Shown in pieces: positions 1 through 8,634 of a stretch of 50,282 bases of DNA; the first letter of the stretch is position 1, and each line of letters begins with the position of its first letter. The stretch comes from a virus. Location: positions 1 through 50,282 of IMG/VR virus record IMGVR_UViG_3300040801_001405; one strand, written 5' to 3'. Below the pieces are notes generated by a model that saw nothing but the letters and a program-made list of their open reading frames with translations, ran no database searches and had not been told where the DNA came from. The translations under genes were made by a program, and so were the position numbers.

Positions 1-42
1 TGGTCTTTGATATGCCCATTAAGATGTAGTTTGAATGACTGT

Positions 43-72
43 TTGACACAATTTTTAATCCAAAAATAATAT
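43..72 (+). promoter_or_regulatory. Possible sigma70-like promoter
   Basis: TTGACA (43-48) is followed after 18 bases by TAATAT (67-72). It would transcribe the 34-codon ORF and the small membrane protein gene at 200. The -10 match is imperfect and the region is AT-rich. Confidence 0.4.
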
Positions 73-175
73 GAGTATATTATATTTATCAGTATTACAA
101 AGGTCGTTATTCGCTTATGACGTTGTATTATATTTCGCTTTTAACGAAATTCCCGATGATAAATATAAATACTAA
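71..175 (+). CDS. Doubtful 34-aa ORF
   Basis: An ATG at 71 opens 34 codons ending at TAA 173-175, giving a hydrophobic, tyrosine-rich peptide that I do not recognise. There is no Shine-Dalgarno sequence, and the ATG overlaps the possible -10 box, so it could not be translated from that promoter. The late-promoter element at 164-171 lies inside it. It may be chance. Apart from it and the promoter, bases 1-160 show no other recognisable feature. Confidence 0.15.
   Translation: MSILYLSVLQRSLFAYDVVLYFAFNEIPDDKYKY
164..171 (+). promoter_or_regulatory. T4-type late promoter (TATAAATA)
   Basis: This is an exact match to the T4 late consensus TATAAATA, 28 bases before the ATG at 200, with no -35 box. 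It is one of many such elements in the window; the others vary mostly in the first base (G or A). Its position fits a short leader carrying the AGGAG ribosome site near 187. Confidence 0.65.
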
Positions 176-199
176 AATATTATTATAGGAGATTATATT

Positions 200-346
200 A
201 TGTCGTTAGAACTAATGATTGTGGCCGGTATAGGCTTGGTAGTGGTTGGATATGTTGTTTATCACATGAGAAATAAAAAAGATAGCGGTAGCGGAACGGG
301 CGGACGAGTTGATCCGGGCGATAAATATCCAACAAAGGAAAAGTAA
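200..346 (+). CDS. Small single-pass membrane protein, 48 aa
   Basis: This 48-codon gene starts at ATG 200 after a good ribosome site (AGGAG near 187) and a late promoter element at 164-171. Residues 2-22 form one uninterrupted hydrophobic segment (start MSLELMIVAGIG). A short charged tail rich in Lys, Gly, Ser and Asp follows, and would be cytoplasmic if the N-terminus is outside. A strong hairpin terminator follows immediately, so it is a one-gene late unit. Function is unknown; size and topology would suit a lysis accessory or membrane-associated virion protein, but nothing shows this. Confidence 0.65.
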   Translation: MSLELMIVAGIGLVVVGYVVYHMRNKKDSGSGTGGRVDPGDKYPTKEK

Positions 347-353
347 AAAGAGA

Positions 354-385
354 CAAAATGGGGACATTGTGTCCCCATTTTTTTA
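354..385 (+). terminator. Rho-independent terminator
   Basis: AAAATGGGGACA and its near-perfect complement TGTCCCCATTTT form a stem of about 12 bp with a tiny TTG loop, followed by a T run. It sits 10 bases after the stop of the 48-aa membrane protein and insulates it from the DsbA-like gene. Confidence 0.85.
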
Positions 386-393
386 ACAACCGG

Positions 394-422
394 TTGACTT
401 TGTTGATAATTTTTGGTATACT
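394..422 (+). promoter_or_regulatory. Sigma70-like promoter before the dsbA-like and polymerase genes
   Basis: TTGACT (394-399), a 17-base spacer and TATACT (417-422). It lies just after the terminator at 354-385 and 36 bases before the DsbA-like start. It probably drives early or middle transcription of that gene and of the polymerase. Confidence 0.8.
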
Positions 423-458
423 AGCATTGTCTTAATACATACAATAGGAACCAAAAAT

Positions 459-731
459 ATGACAAATCCTAATACATTATCTTTCACCAAAGATGATACC
501 ATTCGAATCAGACAACTAATTAAAGAAGGTGTCCAAGTTCAAACCGAAATAAAAATGCTCCGAGAAGGGTTGAGCGAAACAGTAAAGGCCATAGGCGAGG
601 AAATTGATGTTAAACCAAAAGTACTTAATAAGGCCATTACGATTGCGTTCAAGGATTCTTTACATGATGAAAAAGACCAACTGGACGTCATCGAACATTT
701 TATTGACATTTATCGACAAAGCAATCCTTAA
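459..731 (+). CDS. dsbA: DsbA-like double-stranded DNA-binding protein
   Basis: This 90-aa protein has nearly the length of T4 DsbA (89 aa), the small double-stranded DNA-binding protein that binds late promoter regions and stimulates late transcription. The family pattern is visible: an N-terminal helix (IRQLIKEGVQVQTEI), a central segment like LSETVKAIGEEIDVKPKVLN resembling the T4 stretch KDELGVDGKMFN, and an acidic C-terminal helix ending in HFIDIYRQ. The start follows TAGGA at 446-450. It lies just upstream of DNA polymerase and near the clamp; in T4 the clamp also acts in late transcription. The assignment rests on remembered similarity. Confidence 0.7.
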   Translation: MTNPNTLSFTKDDTIRIRQLIKEGVQVQTEIKMLREGLSETVKAIGEEIDVKPKVLNKAITIAFKDSLHDEKDQLDVIEHFIDIYRQSNP

Positions 732-744
732 TAGGAGCTATTAG

Positions 745-3678
745 TTGTACATTGATGCTGTAGAAGAGCGCCAAAAGGGCGAAATACGCGTAGTAGAACG
801 AAGAAATGGTAAGCGGGAATATGTTACATATCCCGCTGACTATTCATTCTATGTCGAGGACAAGGCAGGAGAATATAAGGGTCTTTTTGGCGAAAAATTA
901 AAAAAAGTTGTGCCATCGAATTATAAAGATTTTATAAAAATTAAACAATCGTATGGTAGTAGTAGGATATTTGAATCAGATGTTCATTACGTGTTTAGAT
1001 CGTTAGAGAAACACTACGAACACACCGATCCACCCGAACCACACGTCGCTTTTCTTGATATCGAGGTCGATTTCGATAAAACCTTTGGATACTCTGCGGT
1101 AGAGGATTCTTTAAACAGAATCACCTCGGTATCGGTGTACCTACAGTGGATAGATCAAATTATATGTCTGGCTGTGCCTCCAGACGAACTCGATTATGAC
1201 GAAGGAGTTCGTATTGGCGATGAAGTTGGGTCTACTATTGTGCTAGAGAACGAGGCCGAATTATTAAAATATTTTCTCATCATAATAGAAGATGCGGACA
1301 TACTTAGTGGGTGGAATTCCGAGACCTATGATATTCCTTATTTGGTCAATCGAGTCCGAAGTGTTCTGGGTAAATCTGAAATACGAAAGTTCTGTTTATG
1401 GAACAAAGAACCATTACGCAAGTATGAACTAAAGGGCGGCAGAAAAGAATTAACATATTTTTTATATGGCCGCGTTCATTTAGATTACCTTGCACTATAT
1501 AAAAAGTATACATACGAAGAACGCTTCTCGTATTCGTTGGATAGCATTGCTGAATTAGAGCTGGGGGAAAAGAAAGTACCATACGAGGGGACACTAGACC
1601 AGTTATATCGGACTGATTTTAAAAAATTCCTCGAATATAATATTCAGGATACCATGCTTCTGAATAAACTCGATAAAAAATTAAAATTCATGGACCTCAT
1701 TATAACCATTGCCCATTCCAATAATGTACTTCTTAATACTGCGATGGGCACCGTATTGATGGTAGAACAAGCAATTTTAACAGAAGCTCACCACAGGAAT
1801 CTAATTGTTCCCGATTCACAACGAAAAAGAATAACTCGTGAAACAGAAGACGAAGAGGACATAACTGAAAAGGCCGCTGGGGGATGGGTATCGTACCGCA
1901 ATTCGGGATTGCATAAATGGATAGGAAGTACTGATTTATCGTCGCTATATCCTTCTGTCATCCGTGCGTTCAATATGAGTCCGGAAACCATCGTAGGGCA
2001 ATTAACAACCCAATACACAGAATCTGCCCTTACTGATTATATTGAAAATGGAAATTCTAAGTGTACGTTTGCTAAATGGTGGAATGACCGCTTCATGACA
2101 CTTGAGATGGAATTGTTTTATCAGAAAGACACCGCCAACAAACTTGAATTAAAGTTTGAAAATGGAGAAACAAGAGTCGTCACGGGAGCAGAATTACATG
2201 ATCTCATATTTAAAAAGGGCGGAGATTGGTGTATAACGGCTAACGGTACGATTTTTCGTAATGATATCGAGGGAATTATTCCCGGACTACTGACTCGTTG
2301 GTACAAAGAGCGCCAACAACTTCAACGAATAAGATCGCAGTTTAAAATGGTATTGGATGGAAAACATACCACCCACCACTCCATAACTAACGAAGCTCCC
2401 ATTACAAAGAGCGACGTATATGAATACCGTACCGATGATTTGGATTCAGCATTAAAAAGTGACAACACCGATAGCATAACGCAGTTTTGTATTGCTTGGG
2501 GTCTGACGGTCGTCGATCAAAAAATTATGCCCAATAAAGCTTCGCTGGAACAATGGAAGACTGCCGAGGCATATTGGGACAAACAACAGCTGGTCAAGAA
2601 AATTAATCTAAATTCTGCATATGGCGGAATTTTGAACAAGTTTATGAAGTTTTATGACAAGCGTATTGGTCAAAGTACTACTTTATCTGGACGGATGATT
2701 ACTCGTCACATGACAGCGAAAACAAATGAAATTATTTGCGGAGATTACAATCACGATGGCAATTGTATTGTATACAACGACACCGATAGTGTGTATTTTA
2801 GTGTGTGGCCAGAAATAAAAGACAGGGTGAAATCTGGAGAAATAGAATGGGATGCTGACAAAGCCATCTCTCTTTATGATGAAATAGGAAGGGCTGTATC
2901 AGATACGTTTCCAAAATATATGTTTGATACCTTTGCTGTCCCTAACCATCGTGGAAAATATATTCGTTCCGCTAGGGAAATCGTAGCTGAAACGGGTCTG
3001 TTTATCAAGAAAAAACGATATGCGTGTTTAGTTATTGATAAAGAAGGCAGTCGCAAGGATGTCGATGGTAGTCGGGGGTCTATTAAAGCAATGGGGTTGG
3101 ATTTACGAAGATCAGATACACCAAAATTTGTACAGGAATTTCTATCCAGTATTTTGAGAAATGTCCTAGAAGGACAATCCGAACAAGAAATTATCGGTCA
3201 GGTTAAAGAATTTAGACAATACTGCCATTCCCTCCCACCATGGGGAAAGGGTACACCGAAAGCAGTTAATAATCTTTCGAGATATATTGAACGAGAAGAA
3301 CAATATATTATTGATCGTGTTGGAGGCAAAAAAGTTAAGAAACCCACATTGCCGGGTCACGTTCGTGCCAGCAAAAATTGGAATCTATTGCGAGAAAAAT
3401 ATCATGACCAACATACGTTACCCATATTGGACGGACAAAAGGTGGTCGTGTGTGATTTGAAAACCAACGCCGACAACATGAAAAGCATAGCCTATCCTAT
3501 CGACGAAGTCCATCTTCCTGACTGGTTTTTAGAATTACCCTTCGATGATGATTTGATGATAGAAAAAAATATTGATAAAAAATTAGACAATTTGCTGGGA
3601 GTTTTAAAGTGGGATCTAAAGCCGAAACAAGCCGATACGTCGACGTTCGGTGTGCTGTTCAAAGTACCAAAAGATTGA
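745..3678 (+). CDS. 43: Family B DNA polymerase (T4 gp43-like)
   Basis: This is the replicative DNA polymerase with a 3'-5' proofreading exonuclease, 977 aa against 898 aa in T4 gp43. Exo I is FLDIEVDFD (Asp105, Glu107), Exo II is WNSETYDIPYL, and Exo III is YNIQD. Polymerase motif A is DLSSLYPSVI (Asp397), motif B is KINLNSAYGG (about residue 619), and motif C is YNDTDSVYF (Asp679, Asp681), followed by KKKRYA. All catalytic residues are present. The start is TTG at 745, seven bases after TAGGAG at 732-737; no in-frame ATG fits better, and the early MYIDAVEE region matches the gp43 N-terminal strand. A sigma70 promoter for the clamp overlaps the stop codon. Confidence 0.97.
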   Translation: MYIDAVEERQKGEIRVVERRNGKREYVTYPADYSFYVEDKAGEYKGLFGEKLKKVVPSNYKDFIKIKQSYGSSRIFESDVHYVFRSLEKHYEHTDPPEPHVAFLDIEVDFDKTFGYSAVEDSLNRITSVSVYLQWIDQIICLAVPPDELDYDEGVRIGDEVGSTIVLENEAELLKYFLIIIEDADILSGWNSETYDIPYLVNRVRSVLGKSEIRKFCLWNKEPLRKYELKGGRKELTYFLYGRVHLDYLALYKKYTYEERFSYSLDSIAELELGEKKVPYEGTLDQLYRTDFKKFLEYNIQDTMLLNKLDKKLKFMDLIITIAHSNNVLLNTAMGTVLMVEQAILTEAHHRNLIVPDSQRKRITRETEDEEDITEKAAGGWVSYRNSGLHKWIGSTDLSSLYPSVIRAFNMSPETIVGQLTTQYTESALTDYIENGNSKCTFAKWWNDRFMTLEMELFYQKDTANKLELKFENGETRVVTGAELHDLIFKKGGDWCITANGTIFRNDIEGIIPGLLTRWYKERQQLQRIRSQFKMVLDGKHTTHHSITNEAPITKSDVYEYRTDDLDSALKSDNTDSITQFCIAWGLTVVDQKIMPNKASLEQWKTAEAYWDKQQLVKKINLNSAYGGILNKFMKFYDKRIGQSTTLSGRMITRHMTAKTNEIICGDYNHDGNCIVYNDTDSVYFSVWPEIKDRVKSGEIEWDADKAISLYDEIGRAVSDTFPKYMFDTFAVPNHRGKYIRSAREIVAETGLFIKKKRYACLVIDKEGSRKDVDGSRGSIKAMGLDLRRSDTPKFVQEFLSSILRNVLEGQSEQEIIGQVKEFRQYCHSLPPWGKGTPKAVNNLSRYIEREEQYIIDRVGGKKVKKPTLPGHVRASKNWNLLREKYHDQHTLPILDGQKVVVCDLKTNADNMKSIAYPIDEVHLPDWFLELPFDDDLMIEKNIDKKLDNLLGVLKWDLKPKQADTSTFGVLFKVPKD

Positions 3679-3703
3679 CTTTTAAGGTATATTGATGTAT
3701 AAT
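3675..3703 (+). promoter_or_regulatory. Sigma70-like promoter before the clamp gene
   Basis: TTGACT (3675-3680), 17 bases and TATAAT (3698-3703). It begins inside the polymerase stop region and lies 25 bases before the clamp ATG. This is a near-consensus promoter. Confidence 0.85.
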
Positions 3704-3728
3704 AAGGTAAAGTTAAGGAATATTATGT

Positions 3729-4472
3729 ATGTTATTTGATAATTTGCAAGATGTATTGAAGCACACTCATGGCCTATCGTTCATAGAAACGGTCAAGTTA
3801 GAAGGCACAGAAGACGGTACAATACTTGAATCTATGGCAGAGAACAAAAGTGTTATAATGATGGGGATGTTGCTTAGTCCAATAGATGAGCTTAGCGGCC
3901 ATACCATTGGATTAGGAAGAATGCGTATTCTTGATGGATATCTTCGATTCCCTGCGTTTGCTGAAGACAAGGGATGTGTTTCTTTTACCTACAAGAAATT
4001 TGGAGAAGCAGAAACCCCCGTTGAAATTCAATTTCAAACGGGAAGTGGTCATATAGCAAAGTACCGGTTAACCAGTAAAGCAATCATCAATGACATGATT
4101 AACGTCCCTCCAATGGAAGATTTAGAATGGGGCATATCGTTTACTCCTACACAAAAAAATCTTTCTGATTTAAAATATTTTTCCCAAATACTAGGTTCAT
4201 ATGAGTCTTATTTCAACGTCATTACTGAGGACAACAAATTGCAATTGGGAATGGGCGGGTCAGGTACAGATGGAATTGTGATACCGTTCGTAGACAATAT
4301 TACTTCCGAAATATCTCCAAATTTCAAATGGCCGTTGGCCGAAACACTAAGTATATTGCGTTTAAGTGAAAATACTGAATGCACAATGGAGTTTTCATCT
4401 AGTGGGGGCCTTAGAATTATCATAAATAGTGGGCTGGGATTATATACATATATATTGCCAGCTATTCAATAA
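3729..4472 (+). CDS. 45: Sliding clamp (T4 gp45-like)
   Basis: A 247-aa protein, slightly longer than T4 gp45 (228 aa), placed directly after DNA polymerase. It has the alternating beta pattern of PCNA/gp45 clamps. The C-terminal strand (LGLYTYILPAIQ) and the preceding MEFSSSGGLRI hairpin match the family layout of two similar domains. In T4 the clamp tethers the polymerase and, bound to gp33 and gp55, activates late promoters; the late elements in this window imply the same second role. The start at 3729 follows AAGGAA (3715-3720); an ATG at 3725 runs into a stop. The call combines fold pattern and position. Confidence 0.7.
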   Translation: MLFDNLQDVLKHTHGLSFIETVKLEGTEDGTILESMAENKSVIMMGMLLSPIDELSGHTIGLGRMRILDGYLRFPAFAEDKGCVSFTYKKFGEAETPVEIQFQTGSGHIAKYRLTSKAIINDMINVPPMEDLEWGISFTPTQKNLSDLKYFSQILGSYESYFNVITEDNKLQLGMGGSGTDGIVIPFVDNITSEISPNFKWPLAETLSILRLSENTECTMEFSSSGGLRIIINSGLGLYTYILPAIQ

Positions 4473-4484
4473 GGAAACCAACAT

Positions 4485-5090
4485 ATGGCAACGCTGACAG
4501 CAAACGGAGACCCCTATTTTTGGGATCATATCTTAACCACCACCTCCCAAGGTCTAGGAGACAATACGAATGTGCGTGATGTATGGGGGTCTGGAAACGG
4601 GACTTATACTACCTCAACTGCCACCTATTCCTATTCCATTAGATATTTTATTTCGGGTTATACCCACGAAAGATATTTAGAACATGCAGAAGATATATTG
4701 TGTCGTAGGCTGGGTCTGTACATAGAGAAAGATACATATAAATTATCAACTAATATGGAATTCAGAGAAAATTATAATAGTTATTTGAAAAACATCCAAA
4801 AAATTGTTGGTAGCAGATTAATAGACATTATTGTTTTTGTACAAAACGAAATAAACTTGTTTAATGACGGCAGTTCATTGACCACAGGCACCTTCACTTA
4901 TACTCAATATCCGCAACCTCAAGCTACGGAAAGAGATGACAGCATTTTATTGGCATATTATAGTGAGTTGTGCGAGTGGGTAATGGACAATGCGGAAAAA
5001 ATACCGGATCTATACGAAGCCATTCATAGCGAAACAGAAATTTATTTGGTTTTTAAGTCTTTGACCGCGCCACCAGAAGATCATAAATAG
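4485..5090 (+). CDS. Unknown protein, 201 aa
   Basis: I do not recognise this protein. The N-terminal quarter is Thr/Ser/Gly/Tyr-rich and probably beta-structured (WGSGNGTYTTSTATYSYS). The rest is helical with a long amphipathic stretch near residues 65-115 (RYLEHAEDILCRRLGLYI) and an acidic end. There are no membrane segments or cysteine motifs. It begins 12 bases after the clamp stop behind AAGGAA and is followed within 12 bases by the next gene, so it is co-transcribed with the clamp. It could be a replication accessory or a structural protein. Confidence 0.75.
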   Translation: MATLTANGDPYFWDHILTTTSQGLGDNTNVRDVWGSGNGTYTTSTATYSYSIRYFISGYTHERYLEHAEDILCRRLGLYIEKDTYKLSTNMEFRENYNSYLKNIQKIVGSRLIDIIVFVQNEINLFNDGSSLTTGTFTYTQYPQPQATERDDSILLAYYSELCEWVMDNAEKIPDLYEAIHSETEIYLVFKSLTAPPEDHK

Positions 5091-5101
5091 AGAGAAAATA
5101 C

Positions 5102-5824
5102 ATGAACAGAAAAATACCATTTAATTGGCGTCCTACCTCTTGGTTCTTATCTGGAGAAGCACGAGAAATTGCAAAAATAGAATACGAAATGGACGGATAT
5201 GATAAAGAAATTGCATTAGCGGAGTTAAAGTATCCGCATGACGAAAGGTTTTTGCAAAAAATCATATTAGATATCCAACTAAAACATGAAAAATTATCCA
5301 TGTATGAATATGAGGTGGCGTGTGCCGAACTTAATGACCAGAGCGCCAAAGAATTAGCCAAACAAGTTTTAGATATTAAAATCAAACATGAAAAAATATC
5401 TGAATACCAATATGAAATGGGTTTGGCAGAATTGATAAACGACGAAGATAAGCGAGAGCTAAAAAAACTATCAATACAGTTGCAGTATGGAATACTCACT
5501 GAAGAAGCATATGCGAAAGCTGCTAATACCATAAAAAACGAGCCGTGGGTTTCAATTTCCGATATAACATTTGACCCAGACAACCCGGCCATTGGTTCAT
5601 GGAAGATGGACTGGAACGATCAATTCATTGAATTCCTGCACGATCATGGGTACTCAGAACCCACAGAAGAAGGCACTGTGGATCGATGGATGAATGATGT
5701 CTGTAAACATGTTGCTCTTGAAGCATTTGATGGAATTGGGGATATAAATGAGCGGCTTGAAGGGATTTCTCCTGAGGACAAAGAATCCAGACGAGTGGAT
5801 GATTCCAGATATTATAAAGATTAA
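5102..5824 (+). CDS. Unknown repeat protein, 240 aa
   Basis: The sequence is helical and contains three successive units of about 40-45 residues, each with a core like YEYEVACAELND: IEYEMDGYDKEIALAEL near 27, YEYEVACAELND near 74 and YQYEMGLAELIND near 107. The last two are preceded by near-identical ILDIQLKHEK / VLDIKIKHEK segments. The C-terminal half (WKMDWNDQFIEFLHDHGY) is not repeated. It lies between the clamp operon and the 5' nuclease and ends two bases before the nuclease ATG. A CATAAATA element overlaps the end of the preceding gene (5082-5089). Function unknown; it may be a scaffold-like binding protein. Confidence 0.8.
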   Translation: MNRKIPFNWRPTSWFLSGEAREIAKIEYEMDGYDKEIALAELKYPHDERFLQKIILDIQLKHEKLSMYEYEVACAELNDQSAKELAKQVLDIKIKHEKISEYQYEMGLAELINDEDKRELKKLSIQLQYGILTEEAYAKAANTIKNEPWVSISDITFDPDNPAIGSWKMDWNDQFIEFLHDHGYSEPTEEGTVDRWMNDVCKHVALEAFDGIGDINERLEGISPEDKESRRVDDSRYYKD

Positions 5825-5825
5825 A

Positions 5826-6857
5826 ATGAGATATATCATCATAGATGCGTTAAATTTGGCCCACAGAGCCAAATATGAAACGGGCGGAGACATAGATACC
5901 CGCATAGGAATGGCAATGCACACCATGATGTATAGCATACGTTATATGTGGAATATGCATGGCGCAGATCATGTTGTGTTTTGTTTTGATGGAAGTCGGG
6001 ACAATCAATGGCGGGTTGGTCTTTATGAGGGGTATAAGAGAAATCGAATTACCAGAAAAATTAATCTATCAGAACGAGAAATAGAAGACGATAGGCTGTT
6101 TTTCGAAGCAGTAAATGATTTGAAGTGTTTTTTAGAAGACAAAACCAATGCTACGGTATTGCAAAACGACTCGTTAGAGGCGGATGATTTAATTAGCTTC
6201 TGGATTCAAGCTCATCCGAAGGATGAACACATAATAATATCTAGTGATACTGATTACATACAGCTACTAAAAAATCCATTAGTTTCCATATACAATGGAA
6301 TTAAAAAAATACGCATTGATCAGACGGGCGTATACAACGACAAGGGGCAAGTCATGGAGTTTATTATTAAATCCAATGCTAGCTTGAGTGTTAAGGGAAT
6401 CAATGAAGCATTTCGACCCGAGACAGATTGGTACGAATGGGCTACCTTTTTAAAATTTGTACGAGGAGACACGTCAGATAATATATTCCCGGCCTATCCC
6501 GGCGTGAGAATAAAAGGATCTTCTAAAAAGATCGGGGTTAAAGACGCGTTTGAGGACAGAAATACACAAGGGTACAACTGGAATAATTTCATGTTGCAAA
6601 GATGGACCGACGCAGATGGAAAAGAGCACGTTGTGCGAGACTGTATTGAGCGTAACCGACAATTAATTGATTTATATAAACATCCAGATGATGTCAAGGA
6701 GAAGGGGTTACAAACCATTGCCAATGCATTGGGCCGAAAAAAGGTACAGAACGTGGGGGTACATTTTTTGAAATTTTGTTCTCGTTGGGATTTGCAGAGA
6801 TTATCTGATACCCCCACGGACTATGCTAAAATATTTAATGCAGGGTATCAGGGATGA
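5826..6857 (+). CDS. rnh: 5'-3' exonuclease / RNase H, FEN family
   Basis: A 343-aa FEN-family metal-dependent nuclease like T4 RNase H (305 aa), which removes RNA primers from Okazaki fragments. The acidic metal ligands are in family order: Asp7 (MRYIIIDALN), Asp55 (CFDGSRDN), Glu118/Asp120/Asp121 (SLEADDLI), Asp141/Asp143 (SSDTDY) and Asp215/Asp218 (RGDTSDN). The basic GYKRNR at 69-74 lies in the arch region. The start at 5826 places the first beta strand at residue 3, as in the family; an upstream in-frame ATG at 5748 would overlap the previous gene by 77 bases. The stop overlaps the next start as ATGA. Confidence 0.92.
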   Translation: MRYIIIDALNLAHRAKYETGGDIDTRIGMAMHTMMYSIRYMWNMHGADHVVFCFDGSRDNQWRVGLYEGYKRNRITRKINLSEREIEDDRLFFEAVNDLKCFLEDKTNATVLQNDSLEADDLISFWIQAHPKDEHIIISSDTDYIQLLKNPLVSIYNGIKKIRIDQTGVYNDKGQVMEFIIKSNASLSVKGINEAFRPETDWYEWATFLKFVRGDTSDNIFPAYPGVRIKGSSKKIGVKDAFEDRNTQGYNWNNFMLQRWTDADGKEHVVRDCIERNRQLIDLYKHPDDVKEKGLQTIANALGRKKVQNVGVHFLKFCSRWDLQRLSDTPTDYAKIFNAGYQG

Positions 6858-7093
6858 ATCCGTTGAAAAAACTTCACCACAAACTTAGAGTGGCCAAACA
6901 AAGAAAGCTACCGCACCTCAAGCTGTCTATAAAGGAAGCCAGTGAGTTAGAGGAATTTATGAAGTCACAAAGAAATGATATAGCTTTGCTTCAAGAAAAG
7001 ATTAATAATGCAACAGAAACAAACAGACCAGACGTGATAGTTAATAACAAAACTAAAAAACGAACGATAGTAATGGATGGGAGTAAATTTTAA
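6854..7093 (+). CDS. Small basic unknown protein, 79 aa
   Basis: It starts in an ATGA overlap with the nuclease stop, which implies translational coupling. The N-terminal 27 residues are strongly basic (KKLHHKLRVAKQRKLPHLK), which would suit nucleic-acid binding. A helical acidic/Gln segment (ASELEEFMKSQRNDIALLQEK) follows, then a short basic tail. I do not recognise a family. Confidence 0.7.
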   Translation: MNPLKKLHHKLRVAKQRKLPHLKLSIKEASELEEFMKSQRNDIALLQEKINNATETNRPDVIVNNKTKKRTIVMDGSKF

Positions 7094-7097
7094 AAAA

Positions 7098-7595
7098 ATG
7101 CTTAATATTTCCTTTAGACCGGTAACGCAAAATAGTTGGATTGTCGTTTCAAAAAACGACGACAAATGCATTGGGGTTTTATCTAGAAATCCAGACAATT
7201 CCTTTGTCATGTTGGTAGAAAATGAAAAATTATCCTTTGATAGTAAAGATGATTTAGAGCGGGTATTGGGATTTCCATTTGAATCTAGAATAGCCAAACG
7301 AAAGAGACTATCACGCAGAGAACAAAATTATATCAACGGATATGCCGTAGATTTCAAAAAAATATATCCAGAGTTAGACCATCCATCTGGACTTCCCACC
7401 TTCGCTAAAAACAAAAACAGTGACGTATTGTATTGTGCAGGGTATTACTGTTTAAAAAGAAAGAACGGCTGGTCTGCCGTGTATTGTAGTAAATTAAATA
7501 CACTGAGTAAGTATGAATTTGAAGGACCATTCCAGACACCAGATCAATGTAATGAGCGACTTTCTATGTTGAAGGGTCAAAAAAAAGATAAATAA
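7098..7595 (+). CDS. Unknown protein, 165 aa
   Basis: I chose the ATG at 7098 (MLNISFRPV), four bases after the previous stop, over an in-frame ATG at 7077 that would overlap the preceding gene by 17 bases. The N-terminal part looks like a small beta domain (WIVVSKNDDKCIGVLSR). A basic linker (RIAKRKRLSRREQN) and a tyrosine-rich C-terminal region with three cysteines (YCAGYYC, YCSK) follow. No catalytic motif is visible. It lies in the replication gene cluster. Confidence 0.75.
   Translation: MLNISFRPVTQNSWIVVSKNDDKCIGVLSRNPDNSFVMLVENEKLSFDSKDDLERVLGFPFESRIAKRKRLSRREQNYINGYAVDFKKIYPELDHPSGLPTFAKNKNSDVLYCAGYYCLKRKNGWSAVYCSKLNTLSKYEFEGPFQTPDQCNERLSMLKGQKKDK
7587..7594 (+). promoter_or_regulatory. 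Late-promoter-like GATAAATA
   Basis: GATAAATA overlaps the stop codon of the 165-aa gene and lies 32 bases before the ATG at 7627. No -35 box is seen. Confidence 0.5.
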
Positions 7596-7626
7596 ACTTA
7601 GTAGTTAATTACAAAGGTATATACAA

Positions 7627-7911
7627 ATGGCCAGACCAGAACCAAACATTTTATTAGAGCACGTAAACCAAGACGACTATGTAGCGGAACAAGTCTTGGA
7701 GTCTGATGGTGTTTACGCAGTGTTTTACGACGCCAAGCCGATTAACTTGCGTACCATCAACAAATTGATTAATTATCCCGGTCCTAGATATAAAAAGGTT
7801 AACTTTAGTAATCCCGGCCATGCTAGAAAACTAGCTATCAGACTAAACGAACAATTCAAAACAGATAAATTCACTGTTCATAAACTCACTCGTGGAGAAA
7901 GAATATTCTAA
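7627..7911 (+). CDS. Unknown protein, 94 aa
   Basis: A compact alpha/beta protein (VYAVFYDAKPINLRTINKL; KKVNFSNPGHARKLAIRLNEQF) with a final basic segment. Small proteins of this appearance occur in other T4-like phages, but I know no function. A GATAAATA element precedes it, so it may belong to late transcription although it lies beside replication genes. The next gene begins inside its last codons at a GTG. Confidence 0.75.
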   Translation: MARPEPNILLEHVNQDDYVAEQVLESDGVYAVFYDAKPINLRTINKLINYPGPRYKKVNFSNPGHARKLAIRLNEQFKTDKFTVHKLTRGERIF

Positions 7912-8278
7912 TAACGCCGATTCGTATCGGCGTAGATCTCAAGCTATCAAAACGTATGGCTTGTTGCCAGAAGATCTCATATCCTCCCAATCTTGGTCGT
8001 TTTTGGGACTTCAATTATCTAACAAAGGATTTAAAAAACTTAAAAAACAGTTTGATTTTACCGAATATCAATTTGATGCTGATCCAGCACAGCTTACCCG
8101 ATATATACGAGTATTAGTTGAAAATTTAGATGACCCTTTTCATTGGAAATACTTCGGTAAAAAATCAAAAATTTACATATTCGGAGATACGATTAATACG
8201 TTAATAAGACTTTCCTCTGATAATATTGTTGATTGGGTTGACAGGCTGGGCGATTACAAGTATAATAAGAAAGAATGA
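7892..8278 (+). CDS. Unknown protein, 128 aa
   Basis: The reading frame opens at GTG 7892, overlapping the previous gene by 20 bases. No in-frame ATG is available near the beginning, so the exact start is uncertain. The content is helical with aromatic residues (SWSFLGLQLSNKGFKKLKKQF; DDPFHWKYFGKKSKIYIFG). Its stop overlaps the ATG of the next gene as ATGA. No known motif. Confidence 0.65.
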   Translation: MEKEYSNNADSYRRRSQAIKTYGLLPEDLISSQSWSFLGLQLSNKGFKKLKKQFDFTEYQFDADPAQLTRYIRVLVENLDDPFHWKYFGKKSKIYIFGDTINTLIRLSSDNIVDWVDRLGDYKYNKKE

Positions 8279-8634
8279 ATCATAAAATAAATCTCAATAA
8301 AACCCGCGACACCACGTTATTTACGGTGGGAGACGGAGCAATAATTTGTGTTTATGAGACGAGTGATATTGATCATACACGCTATACCCGTGCCCTAGAC
8401 CCAGATTTTTCGTTAAACGTGAGTTACAATGAAAAGGAAGAGGTTTATGTTTTATTTTATTGCATTGAGACCGATACATATTATGTGTATCAGGATTTAT
8501 TCAAGGTTATAGAAGTTTTCGACCAATACGGCGTACATATAGAACAAAAGCAGCCCAAAGCATTAATGCCGTTTGAAGTCGAAGTGGACGACGAAACCAA
8601 AGTATTTATAAAATTATACACAAACGGCACTTGA
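8275..8634 (+). CDS. Unknown acidic protein, 119 aa
   Basis: It starts in an ATGA overlap with the preceding gene. The protein is acidic and beta-rich with many tyrosines (VYVLFYCIETDTYYVYQDLF) and has no membrane segment or catalytic motif. It is the last gene of this small cluster: a strong sigma70 promoter begins inside its stop region and starts the MoxR operon. Confidence 0.7.
   Translation: MNHKINLNKTRDTTLFTVGDGAIICVYETSDIDHTRYTRALDPDFSLNVSYNEKEEVYVLFYCIETDTYYVYQDLFKVIEVFDQYGVHIEQKQPKALMPFEVEVDDETKVFIKLYTNGT

Noticed and set aside
5053-5592. A long minus-strand ORF (179 codons) opposite the repeat protein
   Set aside because: It is the shadow of the 5102-5824 gene: Ser/Cys/Ile-rich translation without ribosome site, and the plus frame has clear repeats.
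5748-5825. N-terminal extension of the 5' nuclease
   Set aside because: It overlaps the preceding gene by 77 bases; FEN-family proteins start directly with the strand that carries the first aspartate.
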